Assembly (NCBI GenBank): GCA_949710005.1
Contig: OX453284.1
Span: 8,373,477-8,437,476 of the forward strand
Source: Ricordea florida
Lineage: Eukaryota > Cnidaria > Anthozoa > Corallimorpharia > Ricordeidae
Length of the DNA: 64,000 bases
Direction: 5' to 3'
The position numbers and the translations under genes are program-made. The notes beneath the pieces are model-generated. The model had not been told where the DNA came from. It saw only the letters and a program-made list of their open reading frames with translations, and searched no databases. Of the stretch, positions 49,367 through 60,843 are shown one piece after another. Positions within the stretch are counted from its first letter, which is position 1. Every line of letters starts with the position of its first letter.

Positions 49367-50522
49367 TGTCACAGCGTTTTGGGCATCCCCGCGTTTTGGG
49401 CATCCCCATTCCCATATTACTGCAGCGTTTTGGGCATCCCCCGGTACCCTCCCGGGATGCCCAAATCCCTAGTGTTTTGGTCATCCCCTCCAAAACAATT
49501 TGGGATTTGCGGGAAAATCGAAAACCTTTTAGAGATGGATTCCGCTAAATATACAAATCTGTTCCAGTCTCTTAAAAATAAGGTTTATCCGGAAGGCTTT
49601 ACAAAGCAAGACAAAACAACTCTTAGAAAATTCGCCAAAAAGTTGAGTATGACTCAAAATTAGAGTCCTTGTTCTACGTGGCCAAGGAGAAGGATGGCAC
49701 AGCGCTTCGAAGACTTGTTATCGCCGAGGAAGATAAAACGAGGGTCTTCGAAGAGTGCCACTCTGCTCCTTTTTCTGGACACGCCGGCTGCGATAACACT
49801 CTGAGGAAAAAATCAAAGAGCGGTTTTACTGGCCTGATTACTACAAGGACACGATAGAAATGGTTAGTTACAAATTTTATTTATTTGTCAATGCACCCTC
49901 TTGATCGTGTTTTTAAACCCGCGTTGGTAATCGAATTGTCACCCCACCTCTGGTTATTTCTGATGATTTGAGGCCTCTGTAATTGTGTCACAGCCTTTCC
50001 TGTATCAAGTAGCGCTGCGGGATTAAGTTGTGCAGACCTCAAATGTCATGAAATGAATACTATGAATTCAACACCGCAAAACGCAGTTCTATTCATGTTT
50101 GTCTTTTGATTGCTTTGTTTAGTATTCTTATTTTTGGCTGTTTGGAATCAGACGATCGCAGCTGCCGGCGATTGCGGCATTGCTCGCTTGTAAACAGTTC
50201 TAGTGAATAAAATTGAAAGCTTTGCAAACAATGAAGTGTTGTACATCGAAGCGATGTTATGCGGTTGTAAATTTCAGTTTCGTCATGTTTTGAGCCAACG
50301 TTTACTGCCTATGGGTTTTTTTTTCTGCGCAATTAACCCGGCGAAAAGTGTCAGACGACATAATTCTAACAAGCATCTACACTATTTAGCCGTAAATTCG
50401 TGATTAACAATCCCGACTTTTCCCCAGTCTGAAATAATTTAGGCAAAGTCGAAGCGATCAGCGTTTTGGGCATCCCCCACCGGGGATGCCCAAAACGCGG
50501 GGATGCCCAAAACGCTGTGACA
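49367..50522 (+). mobile_element. Ginger-type DNA transposon, non-autonomous, with integrase-like remnant
   Basis: The ends are inverted copies of TGTCACAGCGTTTTGGGCAT, extending through two GCGTTTTGGGCATCCCC units (49367-49407; reverse at 50482-50522). A 4-bp duplication GCGG flanks both sides (49363-49366, 50523-50526). TGTNR termini and 4-bp duplications are the published signature of Ginger elements, and the cargo fits. Open frames at 49534-49857 encode an N-terminal piece (MDSAKYTNLFQSLKNKVYPE), then RRLVIAEEDKTRVFEECHSA and PFSGHAGCDNTLRK, an HHCC zinc-finger type leader like that of KRBA2/Ginger integrases. Two single-base breaks (about 49658 and 49808) interrupt it. KERFYWPDYYKDTIEM follows, ending at a donor-like GTTAGT at 49861. 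The catalytic DDE core is absent. Confidence 0.85.
49534..49860 (+). pseudogene. KRBA2/Ginger-like integrase zinc-binding fragment
   Basis: Broken coding remnant inside the Ginger-type element. The first frame opens at ATG 49534 (MDSAKYTNLF) and runs to MTQ at about 49655, where one missing A shifts it. The second frame reads LESLFYVAKEKDGTALRR and on to the histidines of ECHSAPFSGHAG. A length change in the A-run at about 49808 shifts it again before IKERFYWPDYYKD. The two cysteines that complete the HHCC finger would lie on a later exon after the GTTAGT donor and are not present nearby. Confidence 0.7.
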
Positions 50523-51081
50523 GCGGTGATCAAGTACCACCAGCGCCGTAGCTAGAGGGGGTCCTGGGCTGCTCGTGACCTCCTTTTCGAGGTGAGCAAA
50601 TAAGATGGGAATGGGGAAAGTAATGTTTGGGTGAATGTAATTTACATATACAACTATTCTGTAGGATAATCATCCTCCCCTCCCCCCACTCGCTCACTGC
50701 TCATCCCCAACAAGTATTTCTAGCAAACCACCTCGTGGATGTAAACGTTACAATCAGGCAAGTACTGTTTGGCACAGTGCGACCACTCCTCCCTTCCTTA
50801 AAAAATCCTAGCTAAGCCCCAAGATCACAAAATGGCACATGATCCCTTAGCGGAACGTTTTTGGTTTATCTCGCCTAGTTTGTCTAGCTGAATAACTGCT
50901 ACCATGGAATAGGAATAGAGGAGAAGAGATTGGATGAGATGAGATTTGAAATTAAACGGTCCGTGAAAAACCAAGCCCAAGTTCTTTGGGCTTTGTCACG
51001 CGTTCCTCCCCTCGTGAACGGAGAAACAAGTGAGAAAGTCCAAGGGCCTTCTGCATAGGAGGCTATGAGCAACATGGCTTA

Positions 51082-51456
51082 GGGACCATTCATTTTTTAA
51101 GGAATAGAGGGGGGGGGGGGGCTGGTGGGATTTGGGAGGACCACGCGAAAAAAATGGCTTCAAAGGGGGGCCACCCCAAAAAAAATGAAGAAAAAGGGGG
51201 AGTCAAGCGAAAAAAAAGCGATGAAAAAGTGGTATGAATTCGAAGTTTTCATAAATTGATGAGAAATTCTCCTGCTTTATTCATGAAATATAAACATCTT
51301 TTCGAGGTGGCCGGGGGGGTCATCCCAAAAAAATATTCCTTTTGAGGGGGGGGTCATGTGAAAAAATTGGCAAGCTGAGGGGGGGTCAGTCAATTTCCCA
51401 CTGACACTCCCCCAAATCCCACCAGCCCCCCCATCCCTTAAAAAATGAACGGTCCC
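51082..51456. mobile_element. Second PIF/Harbinger-type MITE family
   Basis: Inverted ends GGGACCATTCATTTTTTAAG / GGGACCGTTCATTTTTTAAG with a TTA duplication (51079-51081, 51457-51459). The ends continue into G-rich CTGGTGGGATTTGGG and its complement. The start GGGACC/GGGACG resembles the other family. A decayed relative is visible at about 15270-15505. Confidence 0.78.
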
Positions 51457-51976
51457 TTATGTCGCGCTCTGGGTGAATTACCACGCCTCCAAACATATTA
51501 TAAAGCCAGGAAGAGTCAATCTCGCTCCCAGAACCCGTTCCTACTTGTCCTCTCTCTTTCTCTACAACTGGTAAAGAAAACGCGGGCTCTGGTGACCAGA
51601 TTACTGGAGATGAAGCGTGACTTCTATGTATTTAAAGAAGCAGTCTTGTTACGCCTGCACCAGTGGCACGGCTGCAAAAGTTCATTCCGCCCAGTCAGGC
51701 CGGAGAAAGTGGCTATCCTTTTGTAATAGTACAAAGATATGAAGACAACAATGGAGTCTTAGACATTGCTTTTTTGATTTACTTATAAAAAGCCCCATAT
51801 ATACTTTTAATAGTGCCTTAAGTATTATTAAAAGTATATATGCTAGTCTTCTTCAAGCGATGGGGTCAACTGATTCCGGCTCACCATTATGTAGCTGTGT
51901 GGTCTGCTCTGATTTTGTTATTAATCACTCATATGACTACAGACCGGACTCCACTCAGTTCTGTTATCATTACTAA

Positions 51977-52272
51977 GGGACAGACCATTAGAAAAGTGAT
52001 GGGGGGGGGGGGGTGGGGGTGGGGAATTTTCAGCTTGCACGTTTTTTTTTTCGCTCACTGCTTGTGCAGGAATTTTTTTTTTCAGGTGAATCGCTCTGCA
52101 CGAATTTTTTTTACTACGTGTGAAAAAGTCACAATTGGACCTTCCTTCTGCATGAATTTTTTTTTTACCTTCTTCCTTGCATAAATTTTTTTCTTGGCAT
52201 TTTCCCTTGCATGAATTTTTTTTTGTTTTTATTCCCCCCCCCCCCCCCATCACTTTTCTAATGGTCCGTCCC
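51977..52272 (-). mobile_element. PIF/Harbinger-type MITE, copy 2
   Basis: Same family as 16053-16314 in opposite orientation, with TAA on both sides (51974-51976 and 52273-52275). It is inserted next to a fragment of another inverted repeat (51910-51970) that is related to the one at 36462-36610. Confidence 0.85.
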
Positions 52273-52283
52273 TAATTATACTC

Positions 52284-52479
52284 GTAATGACATCAATTGA
52301 TCAACGCAGTTATGTACACAACTTACACAGCTGTGAAATTAAAGCCTAAAAAAAACTCAGGCCTGAAGGGGATTCGAACCCATGTCCTCTGCGATTCAGG
52401 CCTGAGTTTTTTTTCAGGCTTTAATTTCACAGCTGCTTAAGTTGTGTACATAACTGCGATGATCAATTAATGTCATTAC
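52284..52479. repeat. Palindromic element with a tRNA B-box at its centre
   Basis: GTAATGACATCAATTGATCA, GCAGTTATGTACACAACTTA and CACAGCTGTGAAATTAAAGC are mirrored on the right by GCTTTAATTTCACAGCTGC, TAAGTTGTGTACATAACTGC and TGATCAATTAATGTCATTAC. The centre carries GGGGATTCGAACCC (about 52368-52381), the complement of a tRNA B-box, beside AGGACATGG-like sequence on the other strand. Confidence 0.65.
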
Positions 52480-53128
52480 ATATTACTCCGCAGATCAAAT
52501 ATATGGAATTTCATATATTCATTTGCATCAATTATTTCTCTGCATATTCAGGACACGACATTGTATCGAGGAACAGTAAGCAAGACGGCTTGCAGCAATT
52601 CGTTGGACACACCGTATCAGGGTCTGAGTTTTCGAGTCACCCAGAGGGTCTGAGTTTTAAGACACCCCATCTTGTTGTTTGTTCTCCTCATCTGTTGGCA
52701 GATAGAGTGCAACATGTTCAGCTCTGGGTGTCATACTATTAAGGTTCTGGATTTGTGTCCAAGTGAGAGTTCCTAAATCAGTAAGAAAAAAAATAATCAC
52801 ATATCACACACATTAAGATCGATGACGTTTTGACAGTCCAAATATCTTCACTACATCTACTGATTAAATAACAACTTTTTTAAATCAATAAAACTTAGCA
52901 TCAAAACAATAGCACATGGAAACATTATTTTGTACTTACAATGTACGCCACATAAACTTGTTGAATTCCCTATCGAGAACAAGAAAAATGCCAGTTTCAC
53001 AATGACATTATGGGATTTTTTGGGGTATATATTTAACACCCGGTAGAGGCAAGAGCTGTCGCAGCGGAGAAGGAAAGATGGAAAAGCTTTGTGGAGGCCT
53101 TAACAATTAATGTGTCAGAGGGCACTTA

Positions 53129-53341
53129 GGGACGGACCATTAGGAAAGTGATGGGGGGGGGGGTGGGGAATTTTCAGCTTGCACGAATTTTTTTTTTCTA
53201 ATGGTCCGTCCCTAAGTGCATGAATTTTTTTTTTTACCTTCTTCTTTGCATGAATTTTTTTTCTTGGCATTTTCCCTTGCAATGAATTTTTTTTTGTTTT
53301 TTTTCCCCACCCCCTCCATCACTTTTCTAATGCACCGTCCC
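53129..53341 (-). mobile_element. PIF/Harbinger-type MITE, copy 3, rearranged
   Basis: Same family, with TTA on the left and TTG on the right. A complete 3' terminus (CTAATGGTCCGTCCC followed by TAA, ending at 53212) occurs in the middle, followed by the rest of an ordinary copy up to a second terminus at 53341. The first 84 bp thus form a mini-element with its own two ends. Confidence 0.75.
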
Positions 53342-54153
53342 TTGGAAGATAGGTAACCGTTGGTTAATATTTAACACCCACAAAATTCCCAAACTTGGCA
53401 AAGCCAGACAAGTCACACACTTTCAAATTTGAGATTCTTGTGGGTATATTCTTAAAATACTCTTAAATATCTAAAATTGGGAACCTGGTAACGCAACTTC
53501 TTCGAACGGCAGGTTATCAAACAGGTCAGCAACTAGAAATGTCTTCACAGTGACATGTAATTCTCCTTGACGACTCACCGCTTGTCTTTACTCGATAACA
53601 AATACAATGTTAGTAGTCACTGAACAAGCCAATCAGTCAACAAACATACTAACTTGCCAGAAACTGCCTGAAAAAAAAAACCTTAGACAAACGGTGGTTA
53701 TCAATTATGAATTCAGTTTTGGCTTTGTGACCCTTTGTCCGTGTCTCGTACAACACGGTGAAAATTTAAGCGTTACTGGTTTTCAAGGATTCTAGAACTG
53801 AAATATCAACATTGTACCATTGTTGTTAAACCTTGGCTAATCGAATTCCATAAGTAATAGTAATGGTTCCAATTACAGCACTACCAGCCCTTCCCATCCT
53901 TCGCTTCTGTTCCTCCCTGATTAACACCTTAAAAACGTTTGTGTTATCCTCGGAGTCTGTTGTCACATTTCAACTTGAGTAATTAATTCTACATAAGATA
54001 CCAGCAAAGTACAGTTTTCCGTCATTCCTGAAGCCACAAATATTTGTTGAGGTGGCTGCATCCTAACCTTTCATTATGACAGACTGAGAGATCTTTAACT
54101 CTAAAGTGGAAACAGTTTTTAAAGGTTTATTTATTTACTGTTCATCGGCGAAC

Positions 54154-54274
54154 ATGCCAATCGCCTTTACCGAGGACAATAGGGAGCTTGAGACGTCCAC
54201 TAAGATGCCACTAAACAATAGAGTCATTGAACGGCACAATGAAACTGTACACGCAAAATACAGTCGCCTAGAGG
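54154..54274 (+). CDS. Candidate first coding exon, unknown protein
   Basis: An ATG at 54154 opens MPIAFTEDNRELETSTKM and continues for 40 residues with a polar, charged composition to a good donor (GAGG|GTATGT at 54275), phase 1. No downstream partner was recognised. The frame also stays open past the donor to 54417. Function unknown. Confidence 0.25.
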
Positions 54275-54434
54275 GTATGTTTCTTTGCAGTCCTCCGCAA
54301 AACCGCAACATAAAAATGACCTTTTTCAAGTTTTCTGAAAGATACAGTGTACAGCGGCAATTTTTTGAAAATGGAATGCGAACGGTTGGAAAACTCTACA
54401 GTTTGAAAGAAATATAGAAAGTAAAAAAACGCGC

Positions 54435-54535
54435 CTACTGTTCATTTTTCCGCTGTTGCCGGCTTCGTCCTCCTGTTTGGTTAAGCTTCTTAACGTCAAA
54501 AGCCAGCAAGGCGATGAAAATACCCGCGAAAATAC
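54435..54535 (-). CDS. Candidate last exon with transmembrane helix and basic tail
   Basis: On the minus strand, after the acceptor GTGTGAAAG|GT, the frame reads IFAGIFIALLAFDVKKLNQT followed by a Gly/Arg/Gln-rich tail and a TAG at 54437-54435. A hydrophobic helix followed by a short basic cytoplasmic tail is what the last exon of a tetraspan-type membrane protein looks like. Upstream exons were not identified in the 5 kb to the right. Confidence 0.28.
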
Positions 54536-56759
54536 CTTTCACACATGATCAACAAGGGTAGAATGCAGGGAAGGCTCCATATGCCCATAAAAGGAACCAT
54601 GTTACTTCTTTGAATCAGATTCAGTTCCATAAAGGTCAAATCCAGTAGTTCTATTTCACTTCTAAAGAATAACAATAAGACAAAGGAAATCAAGAACCAT
54701 GCGTGTTTATAGAACTAATGAGACACTGCCGCCAAAATGCGCAATTCTCCCACGCAAACCCGGGTACAGACCTCATCGTTGATATAAGCTCCCAGCGCTA
54801 CTAGAGCTCCTTATTGCATGAAAAGTTTAACGTTTTCTCAGTCCGTACACGTTATTGAACAATGTTATTAGGTTACTCATAGGAATACCTGGTAAAACGG
54901 GGTAAATAAAGGCTACTCCTTTTCTCACTCAGTTACCCAATTAGTCTCTCTAACTCCGGCAACCTCTATTTATTTACCCACCCAATGACTTACCCATTGC
55001 TAACTCATTTCATCCTTTACTCTGGTAAACCTCGCACTGAGTAACTGGAAAGAGACTTTGCATACAGTGGTCCAAAACTATGGAAGTGCTAAAACATAAC
55101 GTCTATTAAGACTAGAGCTATCATCTGCCAAGTCTTGTCTAGTTTTACTTCGTACTCCTTAATTACTTTTAAACGCTGGCTCGGCTTTCATATAAAAACT
55201 AGCTTGTTTTTCCTTTCTGTTGAAATACCGAGAGCAACTGAAAGATCACCTTCTCACCAACAAATGACCATTCTTAACGTTTCCCGGAAGATGTAAGTTT
55301 AGAGGACGAAAGGCAGCCATCAAAATCATGATCTTAAAACAGCTGAACACGCAGTTATACATTATCGAGGAAAAATACGCACAGAATAACTCTGGCTTTC
55401 AGTTCATTCTGCCTCACGAGCTGGCCAATGAAACAACACCGGCATAAGATAAAACCGCTTAATTTCATCTTAAGTCACTCATTGTATAGCCGTACACTAT
55501 GAGTTAAACTAGTGTATAGTTTTTCCACTTAATTTTTGATCTTGATTCCAATTTCTTTTACAATACAATCAATGTTGCTGTAGACGTTAACTTCAAACCG
55601 CAAACAGGCTAATACAAGTAGACTGAAACTACGTGTAAAGGTTTCATTTTTTTAAGCCATTAAATGATAATGATATGTTGATCCAAACGGTGTGGCCGCA
55701 GTTATCAACACAAATGTAACCTGTATATTAAAACAATATCCGTCATTTGGGTTTTGTTCTGAAATGCTTGTGATCGATAAATATAGGACTTTCTTCACTT
55801 AACTGGCGGAGTCAAATAATTAGTGGTTCACTTCAGTAGTGATAAGCAGTTTTACACAGGAATTACACATGAAACGGGAAGACAGTCCAGTGAACAGCTA
55901 AGCCCTTACTCTGCTCAACTGCAACGTTAACTGTTGGTTACAAACTGTTTCTGCTGATGAAACTATAAATAGTACAACCTCCATTCGTACTTTCCATATC
56001 ACAAAAGCCTGTGCAAAATTTGTTGCGCCTCAAAGACAGCGCGTTAACTTTTTTTCTTCCTTGAATCCTGGTCATCGAGCCACGAAAATATGGCCCGGCA
56101 AATGATCATTTTCAAAGACGCGTCGCGGAGTGATTTCTGACTACCTTAGAGGATCGGGCATCTTCAGTAAAATTAGAGCCCATAATTTCATTCTTCCTAA
56201 TGTCCTAAAAATTTTTTCTTTATATTTAATTTCGTAGGCTATCTGATTGCTAGTAAGATTGTAGTAGTGATAATATTACGTTGCTTGTTTATTGTTATAT
56301 TAATGAATATATTCACGTTAAATTGAGCACTTCTGTTGCTCTTTTATTTTGTTCCATAATCTTTCACAGTTCTGTTTGTCTCACGATCGACGTTGTCGCT
56401 TGGTAGTGCGGGATCGCGACGGTTTGATATCGATCGTCCGTTCTTCTTCAGGCATCATATTTTAAATTAAGACTTCATCATTCCATTTAAAAGTTTCTTG
56501 ACATTCGCGATTTTCAATAAATTACTTGAAATTCAATGATACAACTTGTTATATCTCTTAGATTCTAATCTCTAGGCACCAGCTAAATTGCAGTGAACAA
56601 GAAGAGCCATAAGATCTTTGGATTCATGTTAAAAAGTTGCTTTTCTGTAGAAAGTCTCGCACTCACAAGTTGACTAGGATACATTTATTAACATGCTTAG
56701 TAGTTAAATCCTAATGAACTCGAGGACAAAGAATCACACACGAACGTACAATTTTCCCC

Positions 56760-58023
56760 GGCATAGTCTAAAAGCTGGACTGGACCCTGGACTGGATCCT
56801 GGACTCTGGACTCCAGATTACAAAAAATATCAAAAAAAAATTAAAGTAAAACTGAAAAAAAAAAAATTAAAATTGTTGTTCAAAACACAGGGTTTTTGTT
56901 GCCACATGTCACGTGACACGAGTATTTAATATAAGACATAATGATAATGAATTAATGTGTTTAGCCGTTTTCTAGAATATCACCCAACGCTGCCACCTCC
57001 GGGTAAAAAAAAATAATATAAATAAAAATTGAAAAAATAAATTGAAAAAACAAAAAAATCTATATTGAATAAAGATACTGGGTCGCAAGCATGGTTTTTT
57101 GTGTATAACACCGGGTTTTTGCCTCACCATAAGATGGGGGGTGGGGGCGGTGTGGAGGAGGGAGGGTGCATGCACATTTTTGGCAAAGTGTCAATATAAT
57201 CGTCAATGATCCAAAAAGGCATCGGCCTAACAGTTACCTTGAAAGATAAACACTTTTGTTGTACGGGTAATAGAAATGTCGCGGTTGTTCTGTCTAAACT
57301 GGTGCGTGCCGACAAGAGGTGGTTATCATATCTTAACTACAGTTTCTACAATAAAGAAAATCGTTCAGTTGACACCCAGAGCATATGTACTGGTAAATAT
57401 TGTAATAGTCAGGGCTCCTGTAATAGTATGCTAACGTATAGTCACGTTTTAATATTAAAACTGTTGCAATATATCCTACGACGATCATTTCAATATGTTT
57501 AGGGGTTTGCTAACAATCAGCAATTGTTTTCCATCATCCACCCCTTTGCACCATAGATCACAAAACAAAACACTTTGCCAAAAATGTGCATGCACCCTCT
57601 CTCCTCCACACCGCCCCCACCCCCCATCTTATGGTGAGGCAAAAACCCGGTGTTATACACAAAAAACCATGTTTGCGACCCAGTATCTTTATTCAATATA
57701 GATGTTTTTTCAATTTCTTTTTTCAATTTTTATTTATATTATTTTTTTTTACCCGGAAGTGGCAGCGTTGCGTGATATTCTAGAAAACGGCTGTAACACA
57801 ATAATTCGTTATTATTATGTCTTATATTAAATACTCGTGTCACGTGACATGTGGCAACAAAAACCCTGTGTTTTGAACAACAATTTTAATTTTTTTTTTT
57901 TCAGTTTTACTTTAATTTTTTTTTTTTTTTTTGATATTTTTTGTAATCTGGAGTCCAGAGTCCAGAGTCCAGGGTCCAGTCCAGGGTCCAGTCCAGGGTC
58001 GAGTCCGGCTTTTAGACTATGCC
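56760..58023. mobile_element. Mutator-like foldback element with 430-450 bp inverted ends
   Basis: A long left arm (56760-57190) reappears inverted as the right arm (57571-58023). The termini are GGCATAGTCTAAAAGC and its complement, flanked by a perfect 9-bp duplication ATTTTCCCC (56751-56759 and 58024-58032). Long inverted ends with 9-bp duplications are typical of Mutator-like elements. Each arm carries subterminal GGACTGGACC/GGACTCTGGA type repeats and the palindrome TGTCACGTGACA. The 380-bp centre (57191-57570) has one open frame (57206-57502) with no recognised domain and no transposase. Confidence 0.85.
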
Positions 58024-58032
58024 ATTTTCCCC

Positions 58033-59832
58033 CTATGATTTCCGCTAGGGTTGCAATTAAAATATATTTACTAAAAGAGTATAATTCTTAAAGGTCTATT
58101 AATTAAAATCACTCTAGACAGTAAGAACCGCATGGTCAAACAAACAGGACAAAACATATTTAAAACAATTTGTTCGTATTTCAAAACTCCTAAAACGGTG
58201 ATGGACAGACAGGAATAAAACTCTTTGCTATACGAGTTTCAGCGGCTTATCCAAATCGCAATATTATGACTCTGGAATATCATGTTTATATATATGCGTA
58301 GTATAAAGTGTTATTCATCTGGATGGCTTACTCTTACTTCTTTGAGTCATCGGTTAATTCTTCTTGATAAAAGAAATTCATTTTATTCAAAGAGCCCCTG
58401 CATATAACGATCGGCAGATGATGTACAGTAGTTCACAGATACAGGTGTGTATTTTTTTTAACTAAACTTGTGGACATATATGAGATAGACGACAGCCACG
58501 TTAGCACACTTTCATACCAGAGTCATTCAGTTGTAGACAAGTCAAAACGTTTCAAATATTTTTCACTCAGTTAAACACAAGCAATCAAGGTGACATGTTC
58601 ATACAACACCTGCCCACACCAGTCAAGAAACTTTGACAAATAACACTGAGGCATATAAACAAGCTGTCACGAAACCATCCTTACGATAGCGTTTTCCATG
58701 ATTAAACTAAGGAAAAGAAAGCAAAACTAATAAATATTGCTTATTCGATATTTCTGAGCCCTAATATTCAAGTTTTGTAAAAAAGTTGTATCATGATACT
58801 ATGGTGTGATATGTTTATAAATGCATTACAACAGCAATATGGAATCTATGTACCTGCAAATCAAACCATCCAATAAGCTGAGAACAAGCCGTGAACGAGC
58901 AGCTTAAAAAAGACCCTCTCCACGGCGTTTCAGACACCTTCACTGGAGAACAGCAGGCAAAGAAGATGAATACAAAACAATAATCAAGTTTGCAGACATT
59001 TCACTTCAAGGTTTGTGGTAAGTTATTTTCCACTTTGTAAAAAGTTTACTTCTGCAGGAATTCATGAAGGCAAGTTTACAAGTTTAATCGGCATCATTTG
59101 TGATTCGAAGTGACGAAACTGGAGGAGACATTTAGGCAGGTCGGGGTAGAAATTAGAATCTACAATCTCACCGTTATCAGCTGGACTTTTTCGTATGCAG
59201 CTCAATACATATTTTCTCTGGAAATTGAAAACGCCAGTTTTGATAACAAAATATATGCAACTCACGGTTGTGGTTGATTCAGTGGAGTGCCATTTGCCCA
59301 TGTGTGCACGCTACTTAGCAAATGCTGTTGCTTAAAGGCTTTAAGCTTGGTTTGGCTCTGTTGAGTTTTCAACCGATGTTAAATATTCGATCACAAAGCG
59401 GCGATGGAAATCACTTTACAGATGGTTAAACACCTCTTCAAGTACTATCGGGAAGCACCGCGTTTTATTTGCTAAACACGTGGCATACACAGCCCCTTGA
59501 AGACACCTTAACAAAAATTAAATCGTCACCCTTTGAAGTTCTACGCCGAAAAAAACTTGCAATAACTCTCAGTAACATAAAAATATATCCCGTTCTATGA
59601 ATAAAAGTTTTCATCAAAGGGTCCCGCGAGATAGCACATAGTGATATACAAAGCCGGTTAGTTGGTGTGAATACTGGTCAATGGGTCGTCTTTTGCAAAA
59701 GTAGGACTTAGCGAAACCGTTCCTACACGAGTCGTCCACTCATACGTGTACTGACTGGTACCTTTGTACCAGATCACTTCAATCAAGAATTACAGAACTG
59801 GCCAAACTCGTTTAACTCTACCGCTGGGAACC
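58033..59832. other. Unassigned stretch between the Mutator-like foldback and the small ORF
   Basis: No gene, element or RNA recognised. A minus-strand frame at 59062-59301 lacks any motif. Confidence 0.4.
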
Positions 59833-60036
59833 ATGGTCGCGAATCTCTATTGGATCTCCAGTACCAATTCAGTTATGTCGAAAAATCATTGCGTTAAAGG
59901 ACTTCCAGCTTTAGCTTTCACTGCAGAGAACAAAAGAATGGATAGTTCGTATTTCGATTTCAACACAGAGAGCGAGAATAAAAAGGCAAAGGGCAAAAGA
60001 AAAAATGAGTCAACTACTTGTGCTGTTTCATCTTAA
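59833..60036 (+). CDS. Candidate small ORF, 67 aa, unknown
   Basis: An ATG in strong context (GGAACCATGGTC) opens a 67-residue frame ending at TAA 60036. It contains a neutral N-terminal half and a Lys/Glu/Ser-rich C-terminal half (SENKKAKGKRKNESTT). No domain or homologue is recognised. It could be a short gene, a 5' exon or chance. Confidence 0.22.
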   Translation: MVANLYWISSTNSVMSKNHCVKGLPALAFTAENKRMDSSYFDFNTESENKKAKGKRKNESTTCAVSS

Positions 60037-60843
60037 TAATTTCTCGGAGAAAAGTTATTTCGTGCCAGGTGTCAAAAATTCAAAGTGTACAATAGCTCTT
60101 TTTCACTTATAAAAATATTCCTAGATATCTGGCAAACAGTAAATCTAATTATTATGATTACAGTGAATCAAATTCAAATCCCAACAACTACGTTTTGCTG
60201 CGAATACAGTTGTGAACTATGTAAAGAGTTTAATCGGGTTGCGGGTTACTGGCCAATTGCTGTTTGTCAGTCGCGCAGTAGATTGTTAATTTTAGAGATC
60301 ATCCGTAAGCTTTCAAGTTTTTTACTGTGCATTTTTTTCCTTGTTATTCGAAAATATTGGATGTTCGTCAGGGCTAAAAACGTACTACTAACTGATTGAA
60401 GTTATTAAACTTGAGATGGGTGAGACCTCCGTGACGACCTCCGCTGTGACGACCTGACACGTCATGGAACGCTATAGCCAATAGCAAGAGAGCCCAGAGA
60501 CTGTGATGAAATACCATGGTATATAACATCGCCTACTATTGGCCAAAGATATTCAAGGCATGATAGATCTTTCCTCTCACTTAGGTCAGAAAATTAATAC
60601 AATGCTACAACAAGCTGATGATAAAGTTGTAGTAGAGTCTGTGGAGCCATAGCAACGTGAATGGAGTGAATTAGGTGAATGAAAAGCGTTCATAAATGCC
60701 ATGCATGGTGATTAAGAGGGCCCAACTGAGAGATAAGGCTTTTCGTATTAGCAAGCCAGGTTAACTTGAGATCCAGAACGTTTTTTCAATGACGTCATTG
60801 CATATCAATTAAAATAGGATTGTATTTAAGATAAATCTGCTTA

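Larger units (their letters stand above)
53345..56750. other. Gene-poor stretch
   Basis: Apart from the two candidate exons at 54154-54274 and 54435-54535, nothing with motif support was seen. Base composition is moderate and repeats are few compared with the flanks. Confidence 0.4.
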
